From Prevotellaceae bacterium (GTDB lineage Bacteria; Bacteroidota; Bacteroidia; Bacteroidales; UBA932): DNA of 59,353 nucleotides. The first letter of the stretch is position 1; every line of letters begins with the position of its first letter. Below the pieces are notes generated by a model, which did no database searches, had not been told where the DNA came from, and saw only the letters and a program-made list of their open reading frames with translations. The position numbers and the translations under genes are program-made. Location: NCBI GenBank assembly GCA_031258195.1, contig JAIRNF010000049.1, forward strand, positions 1 to 59,353, written 5' to 3'. Positions 9,289 to 17,623 of the stretch are shown piece after piece.

Positions 9289-9561
9289 ATGAACAAGGCA
9301 CAACTTATCGATGCTATTGCTGCTTCAGCAAAACTTACAAAGGTTGACTCTAAAAAAGCATTAGATGCTTTCATTAAAGAAACCGCAAAATCTTTAAAGA
9401 AAGGTGACAAGGTTGCTCTAGTAGGCTTTGGTACTTTCTCTGTAACTAAGAGAGGTGCTCGCAAAGGTCGCAACCCTAGAACCGGAAAAGAAATTCAAAT
9501 TCCTGCTAAGAAGGTGGTTAAATTCAAACCAGGAAACGAATTAAGTAAGCTTGTAAAGTAG
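9289..9561 (+). CDS. hup: HU-family DNA-binding protein
   Basis: A 90-residue nucleoid protein that bends DNA non-specifically as a dimer. From MNKAQLIDAIAASAKLTK the whole HU fold is present: two helices, then VALVGFGTFSVTKRGARKGRNPRTGKEIQIPAKKVVKFKPG, with the DNA-intercalating RNPRTG arm. A longer in-frame start at 9196 would add 31 unrelated residues and would include the promoter, so the ATG at 9289 is preferred. A hairpin terminator follows, so it is monocistronic. Confidence 0.97.
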   Translation: MNKAQLIDAIAASAKLTKVDSKKALDAFIKETAKSLKKGDKVALVGFGTFSVTKRGARKGRNPRTGKEIQIPAKKVVKFKPGNELSKLVK

Positions 9562-9583
9562 TCTTAGCAACCGCTAAAAGTTG

Positions 9584-9614
9584 AAAAGGAGAACGCTTGG
9601 AGTTCTCCTTTTTT
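9584..9614 (+). terminator. Intrinsic terminator of HU gene
   Basis: AAAAGGAGAAC and GTTCTCCTTTT pair around GCTTGGA and are followed by more T residues, 22 bp after the HU stop. Confidence 0.85.
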
Positions 9615-9631
9615 CGTTTTACCTTGCAGCC

Positions 9632-10300
9632 ATGAGTGCGCAATTAATAGAATATTTATCAGAGTTTGTAAAAGAAGAAAGACTGGAGGTGCTGCAAAGT
9701 AACCTCCGTTTTCGTACCCGTTACCTTACCGTTTGTTTAGAAGACATTTATCAATCGCAAAATGCCAGCGCTGTGCTTCGTTCATGCGATGCATTCGGTA
9801 TTCAGGATATCCATATTATCGAAGATAAAAATAAATACCAGCTAAACCCCATGGTAACAAGGGGTTCGTCTAAATGGCTGGATTTGCATAAGTATAATAA
9901 AGGTGAAAACCTTTCGATAGATGTTATCAACAGCTTGAGAGAAAAGGGTTATAGAATAGTTGCAACAAGCCCTCATATAGGCGATACTTCTCTTGAGGAT
10001 TTTGATTTGAGTAAAGGTAAGGCTGCATTGATATTTGGTACGGAGCTGACAGGCATATCGCAAATAGTAGAAGAAAATGCCGATGAGTTTCTCAAGATTC
10101 CTATGTATGGTTTTGTTGAGAGCCTTAATATTTCAGTATCAGCGGCGGTTATTCTCCACTATCTAACCTTAAAGTTAAGAAATACAAATATCAGCTGGCG
10201 GCTAGGTAAAGAAGAGCAAGAATCGCTACTTTTGCAATGGTTGAAGCTTACTATCCGAGAATCGGAAAAGATTATACAACGTTACAATGAACTTACGTAG
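9632..10300 (+). CDS. TrmH-family tRNA/rRNA (guanosine-2'-O-)-methyltransferase
   Basis: A SPOUT methyltransferase of 222 residues that moves a methyl group from S-adenosylmethionine to a ribose 2'-O. Visible motifs are QNASAVLRSCDAFGIQDIHI (motif 1), KAALIFGTELTGIS (motif 2) and VESLNISVSAAVILHYL (motif 3), the knotted cofactor site. The length and absence of an L30e-like N-terminal extension fit TrmH (Gm18 of tRNA) better than RlmB, though the target is inferred. A longer frame from 9581 overlaps the HU terminator and was rejected. A TACCTTGC box at 9619-9626 lies only a few bases upstream of the ATG, which would allow a very short leader. The 3' end overlaps the next gene by 14 bp. Confidence 0.9.
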   Translation: MSAQLIEYLSEFVKEERLEVLQSNLRFRTRYLTVCLEDIYQSQNASAVLRSCDAFGIQDIHIIEDKNKYQLNPMVTRGSSKWLDLHKYNKGENLSIDVINSLREKGYRIVATSPHIGDTSLEDFDLSKGKAALIFGTELTGISQIVEENADEFLKIPMYGFVESLNISVSAAVILHYLTLKLRNTNISWRLGKEEQESLLLQWLKLTIRESEKIIQRYNELT

Positions 10301-11468
10301 CCTATTTTTAAACCATGTAGCCCAAACTTCTGATGCTCCTATGCTAATAGAAGTTGAGAGGGCTGAAGGTATTTATATATATTCGCCCGAGGGTAAACGT
10401 TATGTCGATTTAATTGCGGGGGTTTCCGTTAGTAATTTAGGGCATAACCATCCAAAGATAGTTAGAGCGGTGCGGCAACAGGTAGAAAAGTATATGCACC
10501 TTATGGTATATGGCGAGTATATTCAGTCTCCACAAGTACAGTTTGCCAAGCTACTAACATCGTATTTGCCGAAAGAACTGTCGTCTGTGTATTTCGTCAA
10601 CTCAGGAACAGAGGCTAATGAAGGAGCCATGAAGCTGGCGAAGCGCTATACCGATCGTACCGAAATAGTCGCTTTTCGGCATGCCTATCATGGTAGTACT
10701 CACGGACCCCTAAGCATAATTGGTGATGAATCGTTTCGGAGCAATTATCGTCCCTTACTTCCAGATGTTCGATCAATACGCTATAATAATTTTGATGATC
10801 TTAACCTTATAACCAAACGTACTGCTTGTGTTGTAGCGGAGGCAATACAGGGCGAATCCGGAATTTTGCAACCAAAAGAAAATTTTTTGCAGCGGCTTCG
10901 TAAGCGGTGCGACGAGGTGGGGGCATTATTGGTTTTTGATGAAGTACAAACAGGTTTTGGACGCACGGGGTCGTTGTTTGCATTTCAGAAATATAATGTT
11001 CAGCCTGATATCCTAACCGTAGCAAAAGCAATGGGTGGAGGTATGCCTATGGGAGCATTTATCTCTTCAAAAGAAATAATGTCAACTTTAACACATAATC
11101 CGGTATTAGGGCATATTACTACCTTTGGAGGACATCCGGTATCGGCAACGGCAGGGCTTGCAGCATTGGATGCATTAATGGAAGAGAGGCTTATGGATAA
11201 AGTAGAGGAAAAAGAAAACTTGTTCCGTAAGTTGTTGGTGCATTCGAAAATAAAAGAAGTGAGAGGAGTTGGTCTGATTCTTGCGGTAGAATTGGGTGAT
11301 AAAGATTTACTCCAGAAATTTATACGAAAAGGACAGGAAAATGGAATACTATCGGATTGGTTCTTATTCTGTTCTACGGCTTTTCGTATATCCCCGCCTC
11401 TAAATATTACAGACAAAGAAATAGAAGAAGTGTCGGAATTAATTTTGAAAACACTAAACGAGATATAA
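10287..11468 (+). CDS. Class III PLP-dependent aminotransferase (acetylornithine aminotransferase-like)
   Basis: A fold-type I aminotransferase of 393 residues. It shows the class III hallmarks: GKRYVDLIAGVSVSNLGHNHP, the cofactor-phosphate loop NSGTEANEGAMKLA, the AYHGSTHG aromatic pair, VVAEAIQGESG, LLVFDEVQTGFGRTG with the PLP-contacting Asp, and DILTVAKAMGGGMP with the Schiff-base Lys247. Family relatives include acetylornithine/succinyldiaminopimelate aminotransferase (ArgD) and omega-amino acid aminotransferases. No arginine genes are adjacent, so the specific substrate is open. Translation is probably coupled to trmH through the 14-bp overlap. Confidence 0.9.
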   Translation: MNLRSLFLNHVAQTSDAPMLIEVERAEGIYIYSPEGKRYVDLIAGVSVSNLGHNHPKIVRAVRQQVEKYMHLMVYGEYIQSPQVQFAKLLTSYLPKELSSVYFVNSGTEANEGAMKLAKRYTDRTEIVAFRHAYHGSTHGPLSIIGDESFRSNYRPLLPDVRSIRYNNFDDLNLITKRTACVVAEAIQGESGILQPKENFLQRLRKRCDEVGALLVFDEVQTGFGRTGSLFAFQKYNVQPDILTVAKAMGGGMPMGAFISSKEIMSTLTHNPVLGHITTFGGHPVSATAGLAALDALMEERLMDKVEEKENLFRKLLVHSKIKEVRGVGLILAVELGDKDLLQKFIRKGQENGILSDWFLFCSTAFRISPPLNITDKEIEEVSELILKTLNEI

Positions 11469-11500
11469 ATCAACAATAACCGCTTTAAATATTGGAATAA

Positions 11501-12484
11501 ATGGAAGATCAACAAGTTGTTCAAAACGAGGTTAACCGCAACATACAGGCGTTAATTAATAATATAGAAACAGTTATTAAAGGAAAACAAGATAAGATTA
11601 AGTTGGTAGTTACTACGCTACTAGCAAAAGGTCACGTTTTAATTGAAGATAACCCGGGTACAGGAAAAACTGTTTTGGCTAGAACGTTGGCGCGGTCTAT
11701 CAGCTCAGCTAGCGAAGATGGATTAATTTTTAGGCGTATTCAGTTTACTCCCGATTTACTTCCGATGGACTTGATCGGTTCATATATTTTTGACGATAGT
11801 AAAAAAGATTTTGAATTTAAAAAGGGACCTTTGTTTTGCAATGTGCTTCTATCCGATGAAATTAATAGAGCGTCGCCTAAAGTTCAATCGGCATTACTTG
11901 AGTGTATGGCTGAGAATCAGATTACCGTGGGTGATGTTACTCATCATCTCGAAAAGCTTTTCTTTACTATAGCAACTCAGAATTCTATAGAATCGGAAGG
12001 TACATACCCGTTACCCGCAGCCCAGCTCGACCGTTTCTTTATGAAAATACATATGGGCTATCCGGACGAAGAGGTTGAGATGGATATATACCGCAGCTAC
12101 TTGGGCATTGCAAAAAATCTGGAAGAAGTAAAGCAGGTGTTATCTTTATCGGATATTCTTGCACTTCAAAAGGATGTTGATGAGGTATTTATGCATGAAG
12201 AAATTATTCGGGTTGTAAATAATATTATTATTGCTACGCGTAATCATCCAGATATCGTGCTTGGTTGCTCAACTCGTAGCGGTATTAACTTCCTTAAATG
12301 CTTAAAAGCATTTGCGCTGGTTAACGGTCGTAGCTTTGTAACGGAAGACGATATAAAAGCTTTGGCTCAGCCTGTATTGGACCACCGCATTGTGTATAGA
12401 GGAAAAGAGGCTAGATTGGCTGCGCTTAACGAAATTGTGGCAAAAGAAATATCGCGCTTAAGTAAACAAAATTTATACGCGTAG
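11501..12484 (+). CDS. MoxR-family AAA+ ATPase
   Basis: A 327-residue AAA+ ATPase. It has Walker A NPGTGKTVLA, the family region GLIFRRIQFTPDLLPMDLIGSYIFDD, Walker B VLLSDEINRASPKVQSALLECMAE, sensor 1 FTIATQNSIESEGTYPLPAAQLDRF and a C-terminal lid. MoxR proteins act as chaperones for metal-centre or VWA proteins and usually sit beside a DUF58 gene. Here the DUF58 gene is 23 kb away and the next gene is instead an exported helical-repeat protein. It begins 32 bp after the aminotransferase and probably belongs to the trmH unit. Confidence 0.94.
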   Translation: MEDQQVVQNEVNRNIQALINNIETVIKGKQDKIKLVVTTLLAKGHVLIEDNPGTGKTVLARTLARSISSASEDGLIFRRIQFTPDLLPMDLIGSYIFDDSKKDFEFKKGPLFCNVLLSDEINRASPKVQSALLECMAENQITVGDVTHHLEKLFFTIATQNSIESEGTYPLPAAQLDRFFMKIHMGYPDEEVEMDIYRSYLGIAKNLEEVKQVLSLSDILALQKDVDEVFMHEEIIRVVNNIIIATRNHPDIVLGCSTRSGINFLKCLKAFALVNGRSFVTEDDIKALAQPVLDHRIVYRGKEARLAALNEIVAKEISRLSKQNLYA

Positions 12485-12508
12485 TTGAAATTGCTACAGA
12501 ATTACTGA

Positions 12509-14494
12509 ATGAAGCTACGATTAATAATAAGCATATTACTGTTTGTTGCCTTAGGTCAGGCTAACGCCCAACAGCTATCTAAAGCAGAGGCTAGGTATGA
12601 GATAGATGTTAAGCGAATCGGTTTAAATCCATCCGATAGAGAAGCCCTGTTTCGTTCTCGAGAGTTTATCCGTCTCGACCCTACTTACTATGTAGGTTAT
12701 TTCTACGAAGCATTATTTAAATACGATAGAATATCGGATTATATCGGCTTTCGGAATGTCGTACCTGTTTTAAAGAAAGCGCTGTCTTTATTAGAGAAAG
12801 ATTTTGCTGCCGAACTTTCTGTGCAATATACAAGCAGAGAAGACCACGGGGCTGTAGAACAGATAAGGATGGATTATACCCAGCTATCATATGCATTAAT
12901 GGATAGCTATAGTAATCTGGAACAACCCGATTCTGTTATGATGTTTCTTGATCACTATCAGAAATGGAATTTTCAGCGTGAGCTATTAGATGCCAATAAC
13001 TATAAGGCATGGACAGTACATCGTAACCGTTTTTATACAAGCGAAAAGTATCCGTTTTTAAAAAAGTCGATAGAGGAAAATGAGAAGTTGGCACTTACAT
13101 ACTTATATAAAAGTAAGGCTAAGATAGAAAAGTATAGAGAGCTCAATGTGTCGGTTTTTGGTCCGATGTGGGTGCTGGGTGACGAGCTTGGAGTTGCGCA
13201 CTATGCTGCTATCGTTCATAGCTACTTAAGAAACATTGATTCAGCGGAATACTACTACAATCAAATGCGAGGCTATAATATTTTTCCGTATAATAATTAT
13301 GGCATATTTCGTTATGTAAACGGAGATTTTGCAGAAGCATCGTATTGGTTCAATATGGATTTGTGGCGTGGTCATGGAGATAAGCGAGTACAAGAAGCCG
13401 AAGTTTATTTTGGAACTCTTTCTGTTTTTAAATCAGAACCTTATAAAAGCATTGTTAACCTTAAAAACAGCATAAAAGAAAAAGGTATAGTGCCGGGTTG
13501 GGGTTGGTATAACATCGCTTTAGCCCGATCATACTTATATAATGGGCAGCTGGATAAATGTAATGAGCACCTTAAAAAAGCGAAAGATTTTAAAGAAGTT
13601 CATATCGGTACAACATGGGGGCAAAGCCACTACGATACTAGTATTGCCGCTCTAGAACTAATGGCAAAAGAACGAGAGCAGGCAGCAATTAAATTCGAAA
13701 ATAAAGGCTACTGGTATAGTCCTTCTAAGCTGTTAAAGCTAGCGCAGCTGTCAATAGAGAAAGACGCGCAGCAGCTATTGTTGCTAAATAGGTTGGCATC
13801 TAATCCTGAACGGGAAGAGGTTTTCTATAGTATATTTGCATCGGAGAATACGGTTTCTTTTGATGAAATATGGTATATGCTAAAAGATTACGGACAAAAG
13901 TTTTTCTTAAAGCGTTTTCAGGAACAAGGACAAGCTGATGAAAGACTGGCTGTTCGTAAATATTTTAAGCTATTTGCTGCGAAGCTAATGCTTGAGCGAG
14001 GAGATAAGAAAGACGCGCTAGAGGCGTTAATAAGAATAGAAAAAGAAGAAACGATAGATCCGGAATATGAAAAACTGTTTCAGGCTAGGTTAGTTGAGGC
14101 AAGAGTATTATGTAACGGTAGCGAGAATGACCTTTCTAAGCTATATGAGGTATACCCGCAGCTGATACCCTTTAGCAGCTTAACGATGAAGTTTAAGCTA
14201 GAGGTTTACGACGATGATGGAACCCAAAGTAGAAGTAAAGTTCAAAAAGAGCTTAAGCGTTATAATATAGATTGGGTTGACGAAGTTGACAGAAACACAC
14301 CTCGAGCGATTGTTTACTTCTCTAATGATGGTAAAAATGATATTATTACATATAGCGTAAAGCTGAGAAGGCGAGATATCATAGAAGAAAAAACAATAGT
14401 ATGTAAATCGCCCGAAGATGCTGCAAGGCAGCTGGTCTATGGTTTATTTAAAGTATCAGAACCAGATAGCTCAGAATCGTATGATTACTATTAG
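12509..14494 (+). CDS. Exported helical-repeat protein of unknown function
   Basis: A 661-residue protein that I do not recognise as a named family. A signal peptide (LRLIISILLFVALGQANAQ) indicates export. The body is rich in paired amphipathic helices with TPR-like spacing (for example residues 95-135, 265-300 and 325-365: AEYYYNQMRGY, GWGWYNIALARSYLYNGQLDKCNEHL), while the last 120 residues (KLEVYDDDG..., YSVKLRRRDIIEEKTIVCKS) look like a beta-rich domain. It starts 24 bp after moxR and is followed by a new promoter before lemA. Some moxR loci carry TPR proteins, so a joint envelope role with MoxR is possible but is inference. Confidence 0.8.
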   Translation: MKLRLIISILLFVALGQANAQQLSKAEARYEIDVKRIGLNPSDREALFRSREFIRLDPTYYVGYFYEALFKYDRISDYIGFRNVVPVLKKALSLLEKDFAAELSVQYTSREDHGAVEQIRMDYTQLSYALMDSYSNLEQPDSVMMFLDHYQKWNFQRELLDANNYKAWTVHRNRFYTSEKYPFLKKSIEENEKLALTYLYKSKAKIEKYRELNVSVFGPMWVLGDELGVAHYAAIVHSYLRNIDSAEYYYNQMRGYNIFPYNNYGIFRYVNGDFAEASYWFNMDLWRGHGDKRVQEAEVYFGTLSVFKSEPYKSIVNLKNSIKEKGIVPGWGWYNIALARSYLYNGQLDKCNEHLKKAKDFKEVHIGTTWGQSHYDTSIAALELMAKEREQAAIKFENKGYWYSPSKLLKLAQLSIEKDAQQLLLLNRLASNPEREEVFYSIFASENTVSFDEIWYMLKDYGQKFFLKRFQEQGQADERLAVRKYFKLFAAKLMLERGDKKDALEALIRIEKEETIDPEYEKLFQARLVEARVLCNGSENDLSKLYEVYPQLIPFSSLTMKFKLEVYDDDGTQSRSKVQKELKRYNIDWVDEVDRNTPRAIVYFSNDGKNDIITYSVKLRRRDIIEEKTIVCKSPEDAARQLVYGLFKVSEPDSSESYDYY

Positions 14495-14525
14495 TTGTGG
14501 GGTTTAATTTAGATTATTAACTTTG
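14495..14525 (+). promoter_or_regulatory. Promoter of lemA-M48 unit
   Basis: TTG at 14495-14497, a 20-nt spacer and TAACTTTG (14518-14525), about 43 nt upstream of the lemA start and just behind the previous stop. Confidence 0.7.
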
Positions 14526-14568
14526 CTAGATACAAACAAAAAATAAAATTAACTAATAAAAAAATACT

Positions 14569-15135
14569 ATGATTACGACAGGTTGGATTTTAATTGGGGC
14601 AGGGGTAATTCTAATTTTATATTTTATCTCGCTATATAACCGTTTGGTTAGCTATCGCAATACTCGCGAAAATGCTTTTGCCGATATAGATGTTCAGCTG
14701 AAGCAACGCCACGATCTAATACCCCAGCTGGTAGAAGCCGTAAAGGGATATATGAAGCATGAAAATCAGACGCTTGTCGATCTTACTCAGGCTCGTTCGG
14801 CTGCAATGTCTGCTAAAACGATTAATGATAAAATAGACGCAGAAAACCTTTTAACTTCTGCCCTTTCTGGCTTAAAAGTTGCTGTTGAGGCTTATCCTGA
14901 TCTAAAGGCAAACCAAAACTTTATGCATCTGCAGGAGGAGATATCAGATATAGAAAATAAGCTGGCTGCCGTTCGTCGTTACTTTAACTCGGCAACTAAG
15001 GAGTACAATAACGCAGTAGAAACATTTCCTGCAAACATCGTTTCGGGAATGTTTGGCTTTAAGCGCGAAAAGATGTTTGACGTAGGTGCTGTAGAGCGTG
15101 TTCGTTTGGACGAACCGCCTAAAGTTAGCTTCTAA
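14569..15135 (+). CDS. lemA: LemA family protein
   Basis: A 188-residue membrane-anchored protein. One N-terminal membrane helix (WILIGAGVILILYFISLY) is followed by YNRLVSYRNTRENAFADIDVQLKQRHDLIPQLVEAVKGYMKHE, the defining LemA segment, and by long helices ending in FPANIVSGMFGFKREKMF. The length is typical. LemA genes are very often next to an HtpX/M48 protease or TPM-domain gene. Here the M48 gene follows after 17 bp, which fits that pairing. The molecular function of LemA is not established. Confidence 0.95.
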   Translation: MITTGWILIGAGVILILYFISLYNRLVSYRNTRENAFADIDVQLKQRHDLIPQLVEAVKGYMKHENQTLVDLTQARSAAMSAKTINDKIDAENLLTSALSGLKVAVEAYPDLKANQNFMHLQEEISDIENKLAAVRRYFNSATKEYNNAVETFPANIVSGMFGFKREKMFDVGAVERVRLDEPPKVSF

Positions 15136-15152
15136 ATAATTTTACTATTAGC

Positions 15153-16124
15153 ATGGAATACGTTGGTATACAAACTCAGGTACGACGAAATAACCTGAGA
15201 TCTACGCTGTTGCTTATTCTGTTTCCTACAGTAATTGTAGGGTTAACATGGCTCTTTTTCTATATTCTTTACTCTGTGGGAGATTCCGAAAGCGGATATG
15301 GGGCAGCGGTAGTTATTTCGACCACTAATTATTCGTTTTTGCACGCATTGCCTTGGGTTCTTGGTGCTTGCGGGCTGTGGTTTCTAATCGCTTACTTTTC
15401 GCATAGCAGCATGATAAATGCAGCAGCCCACTCACATTTATTAAGTAGGAAAGATAATAAGCGAGTATATAATCTTGTCGAAAATCTTTGCATGGCAAAC
15501 GGTATGCAAATGCCAAAAGTAAATGTAATTGAAGATAATTCGATAAATGCATTTGCAAGTGGTATTAGTAAAAAGACCTACACGGTTACGCTATCAAGAG
15601 GGGCGATAGATAAGCTTAGCGACGAAGAGTTAGAAGGCGTAATTGCTCACGAGCTGACGCATATTCGCAACAGAGATGTACGTTTACTTATTGTATCTAT
15701 CATCTTTGTCGGGATATTTGCTTTTATATCGAACATGATGGTACGAAGCGTAATGTATGGTAATTGGGCAAAAGGTAGCGGTAAAAACGATAAAGGTGGA
15801 GGTGCGATTATCATTATTATTGTGATGGTACTGGCTGCCATCGGCTATATGATTACGATGTTCCTTCGCTTTGCTATTTCTCGTAAGCGCGAATACATGG
15901 CAGATGCAGGTGGCGCACAGATGACAAAAAATCCAAGAGCGTTGGCATCAGCATTGCGTAAAATCTCGGGCGATTCTACAATTGAAGCGGTTACTCGCGA
16001 AGATATCGCTCAGCTTTTTATTGAACATGCTGCTAAAGGTAAGAGTAAAAGAGGTTTCTTTTCTGGTTTATTTGCAACGCATCCGCCCATAGAGAAGCGT
16101 ATCGAAATACTAGAGCAATTCTAA
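15153..16124 (+). CDS. M48 family membrane metallopeptidase (HtpX-like)
   Basis: A 323-residue inner-membrane zinc protease. Two N-terminal membrane helices (LLLILFPTVIVGLTWLFFYIL and ALPWVLGACGLWFLIAYF) precede the catalytic domain. The zinc site is VIAHELTHIRNRD with HELTH at residues 166-170, and the third ligand region is ISRKREYMADAGGAQMT. Two further helices lie between. ATHPPIEKRIEIL closes the family signature. Such proteases help degrade misfolded membrane proteins. It forms a two-gene unit with lemA. Confidence 0.94.
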   Translation: MEYVGIQTQVRRNNLRSTLLLILFPTVIVGLTWLFFYILYSVGDSESGYGAAVVISTTNYSFLHALPWVLGACGLWFLIAYFSHSSMINAAAHSHLLSRKDNKRVYNLVENLCMANGMQMPKVNVIEDNSINAFASGISKKTYTVTLSRGAIDKLSDEELEGVIAHELTHIRNRDVRLLIVSIIFVGIFAFISNMMVRSVMYGNWAKGSGKNDKGGGAIIIIIVMVLAAIGYMITMFLRFAISRKREYMADAGGAQMTKNPRALASALRKISGDSTIEAVTREDIAQLFIEHAAKGKSKRGFFSGLFATHPPIEKRIEILEQF

Positions 16125-16194
16125 TCTTTGTGGAGGACGAGTAAATAAATTTTTAGAACAGCAATAAAAGTAGGGTGAGCGAATAATATTTTTA

Positions 16195-16202
16195 TATCTT
16201 TG
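16195..16202 (+). promoter_or_regulatory. Putative promoter of tRNA-Cys, -7 box TATCTTTG
   Basis: A perfect TAnnTTTG box 12 nt upstream of the tRNA 5' end. No TTTG is visible at -33. Confidence 0.65.
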
Positions 16203-16214
16203 CAAACCTAAATT

Positions 16215-16285
16215 GGTACCATGGCCGAGTGGTTAGGCAGCGGTCTGCAAAACCGCGTACAGCAGTTCGAATCTGCTTGGTACCT
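16215..16285 (+). tRNA. tRNA-Cys (anticodon GCA)
   Basis: A 71-nt cloverleaf starting GGTACCATGGCCGAGTGG. The acceptor stem GGTACCA/TGGTACC is perfect. The anticodon arm GCGGT-CTGCAAA-ACCGC gives anticodon GCA, and the T-arm has GTTCGAATC. Discriminator U, as expected for tRNA-Cys. CCA is not encoded. Confidence 0.96.
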
Positions 16286-16356
16286 CACCTTTAATAGTTG
16301 GCTCCATTCTTGGCTAAAGATTGGAGTTATTTTTGGGACAAATCACTACCCAAGCT

Positions 16357-16773
16357 ATGAAAAACAAGTTACATAAAGCAGGTTCAGTCTGCATGATCGT
16401 ATTGGGTGTATTGCATACACTCTACTTCATTTTTTCTGTTATAAGTAACGAACCGGTTATATACGATACGTTGGCTAACGTAACTAAAAAAGGAGTTGCT
16501 TGGTTTTTAGGAGAACGCAGCTTGCTGTCATATTACAATGGCTATAGCTTATCTATGGGGTTATTGTTGGTAAGCTATGGTTTGCTCGCAATTATTACAA
16601 AGCATACTTGTAAAACGGCTGTGCTCAGCTTAATTATTTCAGCTGCAGCTTTTATTATAAGCGCGGTTTATTTTCACGTATTGGCATATACAATAATGGC
16701 GTTGAGCGTTATTTTTTATTCTTTATCGTTGCTTACAAAAGAGAGGACTAAAACAAATAAAGCAGCAGATTAA
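16357..16773 (+). CDS. Small integral membrane protein
   Basis: A 138-residue protein with about four membrane helices (SVCMIVLGVLHTLYFIFSV, LSMGLLLVSYGLLAII, AVLSLIISAAAFIISAVYF and AYTIMALSVIFYSLSLL). The pattern resembles the small uncharacterised membrane family annotated as LIC_13387, but I cannot confirm membership. I chose the ATG at 16357 (MKNKLHKAGSV) because the longer frame to 16321 starts at a TTG only 36 bp after the tRNA and adds 12 atypical residues. It ends before a perfect hairpin terminator shared with the convergent lipoprotein gene. Confidence 0.75.
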   Translation: MKNKLHKAGSVCMIVLGVLHTLYFIFSVISNEPVIYDTLANVTKKGVAWFLGERSLLSYYNGYSLSMGLLLVSYGLLAIITKHTCKTAVLSLIISAAAFIISAVYFHVLAYTIMALSVIFYSLSLLTKERTKTNKAAD

Positions 16774-16779
16774 TATTGC

Positions 16780-16827
16780 AAAAAGGGGGAGGGGATGAAA
16801 ATATGTTTTCATCCCCTCCCCCTTTTT
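16780..16827. terminator. Bidirectional terminator
   Basis: AAAAAGGGGGAGGGGATGAAAA pairs perfectly with its complement around a few bases, with A and T runs on both sides. It sits between convergent genes. Confidence 0.9.
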
Positions 16828-16863
16828 ATTTTTCTCGTCTCTTTTAAGAGAGAAAGTTAAACT

Positions 16864-17274
16864 TTATTGAGTTCTTTTATATGGTAAAGATTGTCTTTGT
16901 TCTTCAACATCATTTTCCGGATCTGCAGGGGGAAGAACATAAGAGAGGTCTAAAATACCATCTTGGTTGTTTAATGTTATTCTATACTCTCTGCTATCGC
17001 CGCTAATGTTGAGCACCCATCTACCTAAATCGTTGTTAAAAGTAATGGTATAGCCTTGTTGGTTTGATGATGGATTAGGTTCGGAATTTGATGAGTAGTA
17101 ATAAATACCATCAAATTTTATATACTTAGGCATATCTACAGGATTTGGAGTCCCATGAGTCTCCACTGCTTCCCATGCTCCAAGAATATCCTGTTCAATA
17201 ATTGTAGGGCCATCATTACTACAGCTAACAGCTAGTAAACCCAATAGTGCAAATAGAACTATTTTTCTCATCAT
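16864..17274 (-). CDS. Small lipoprotein with lipocalin-like fold (putative)
   Basis: A 136-residue exported lipoprotein: KIVLFALLGLLAVSC gives a lipobox with Cys at residue 18, followed by the short linker SNDGPT. The body, DILGAWEAVETHG..., YIKFDGIYYYSS, GYTITFNNDLGRWVLNISG and a final YKRTQ, has the start (LxGxW) and end (YKR) common to the small lipocalin-like proteins of Bacteroidales. The ligand is unknown. It is transcribed alone and convergent to the membrane protein gene. Confidence 0.7.
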   Translation of the reverse strand: MMRKIVLFALLGLLAVSCSNDGPTIIEQDILGAWEAVETHGTPNPVDMPKYIKFDGIYYYSSNSEPNPSSNQQGYTITFNNDLGRWVLNISGDSREYRITLNNQDGILDLSYVLPPADPENDVEEQRQSLPYKRTQ

Positions 17275-17623
17275 AATTTTATTAGGGTTCTACAAAGTGT
17301 AGAAACATATTTTTATGCAAACTTAAAAAGAATAGGATAGATAATAAGAATTCTTTTACGTTTTTTAGCTTTATTGTTTGCCTAACTTCAAACCTGTTTA
17401 TTAAGAATTCTTTATTATTATTTATCAACAAACAAAGGTATATAATAAGGCTGATAGGTTTTTTTGCTACCTTTGCCTATTAAGAGTATTTAACGTAAAA
17501 TAAGTTTTATTCGAAGTGTAAAATCGGATTCAATTTATAACTGTTTTATTTATAGTAATTTATATTTTAAGCAATTAAAGTTATTTATCGCCGGTTGACG
17601 TTTGTTAACAAAACGATTTACCA
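17275..17623. other. Intergenic region between divergent genes
   Basis: 349 bp without a convincing ORF. It holds a TACCTTTG box at 17468-17475 on the plus strand, about 150 nt before the next gene, without a clear -33 element. This would leave a long, AT-rich 5' leader. No tRNA or strong hairpin was seen. Confidence 0.4.

Noticed and set aside
9581-9631. Longer start of TrmH
   Set aside because: Lies in the HU terminator hairpin.
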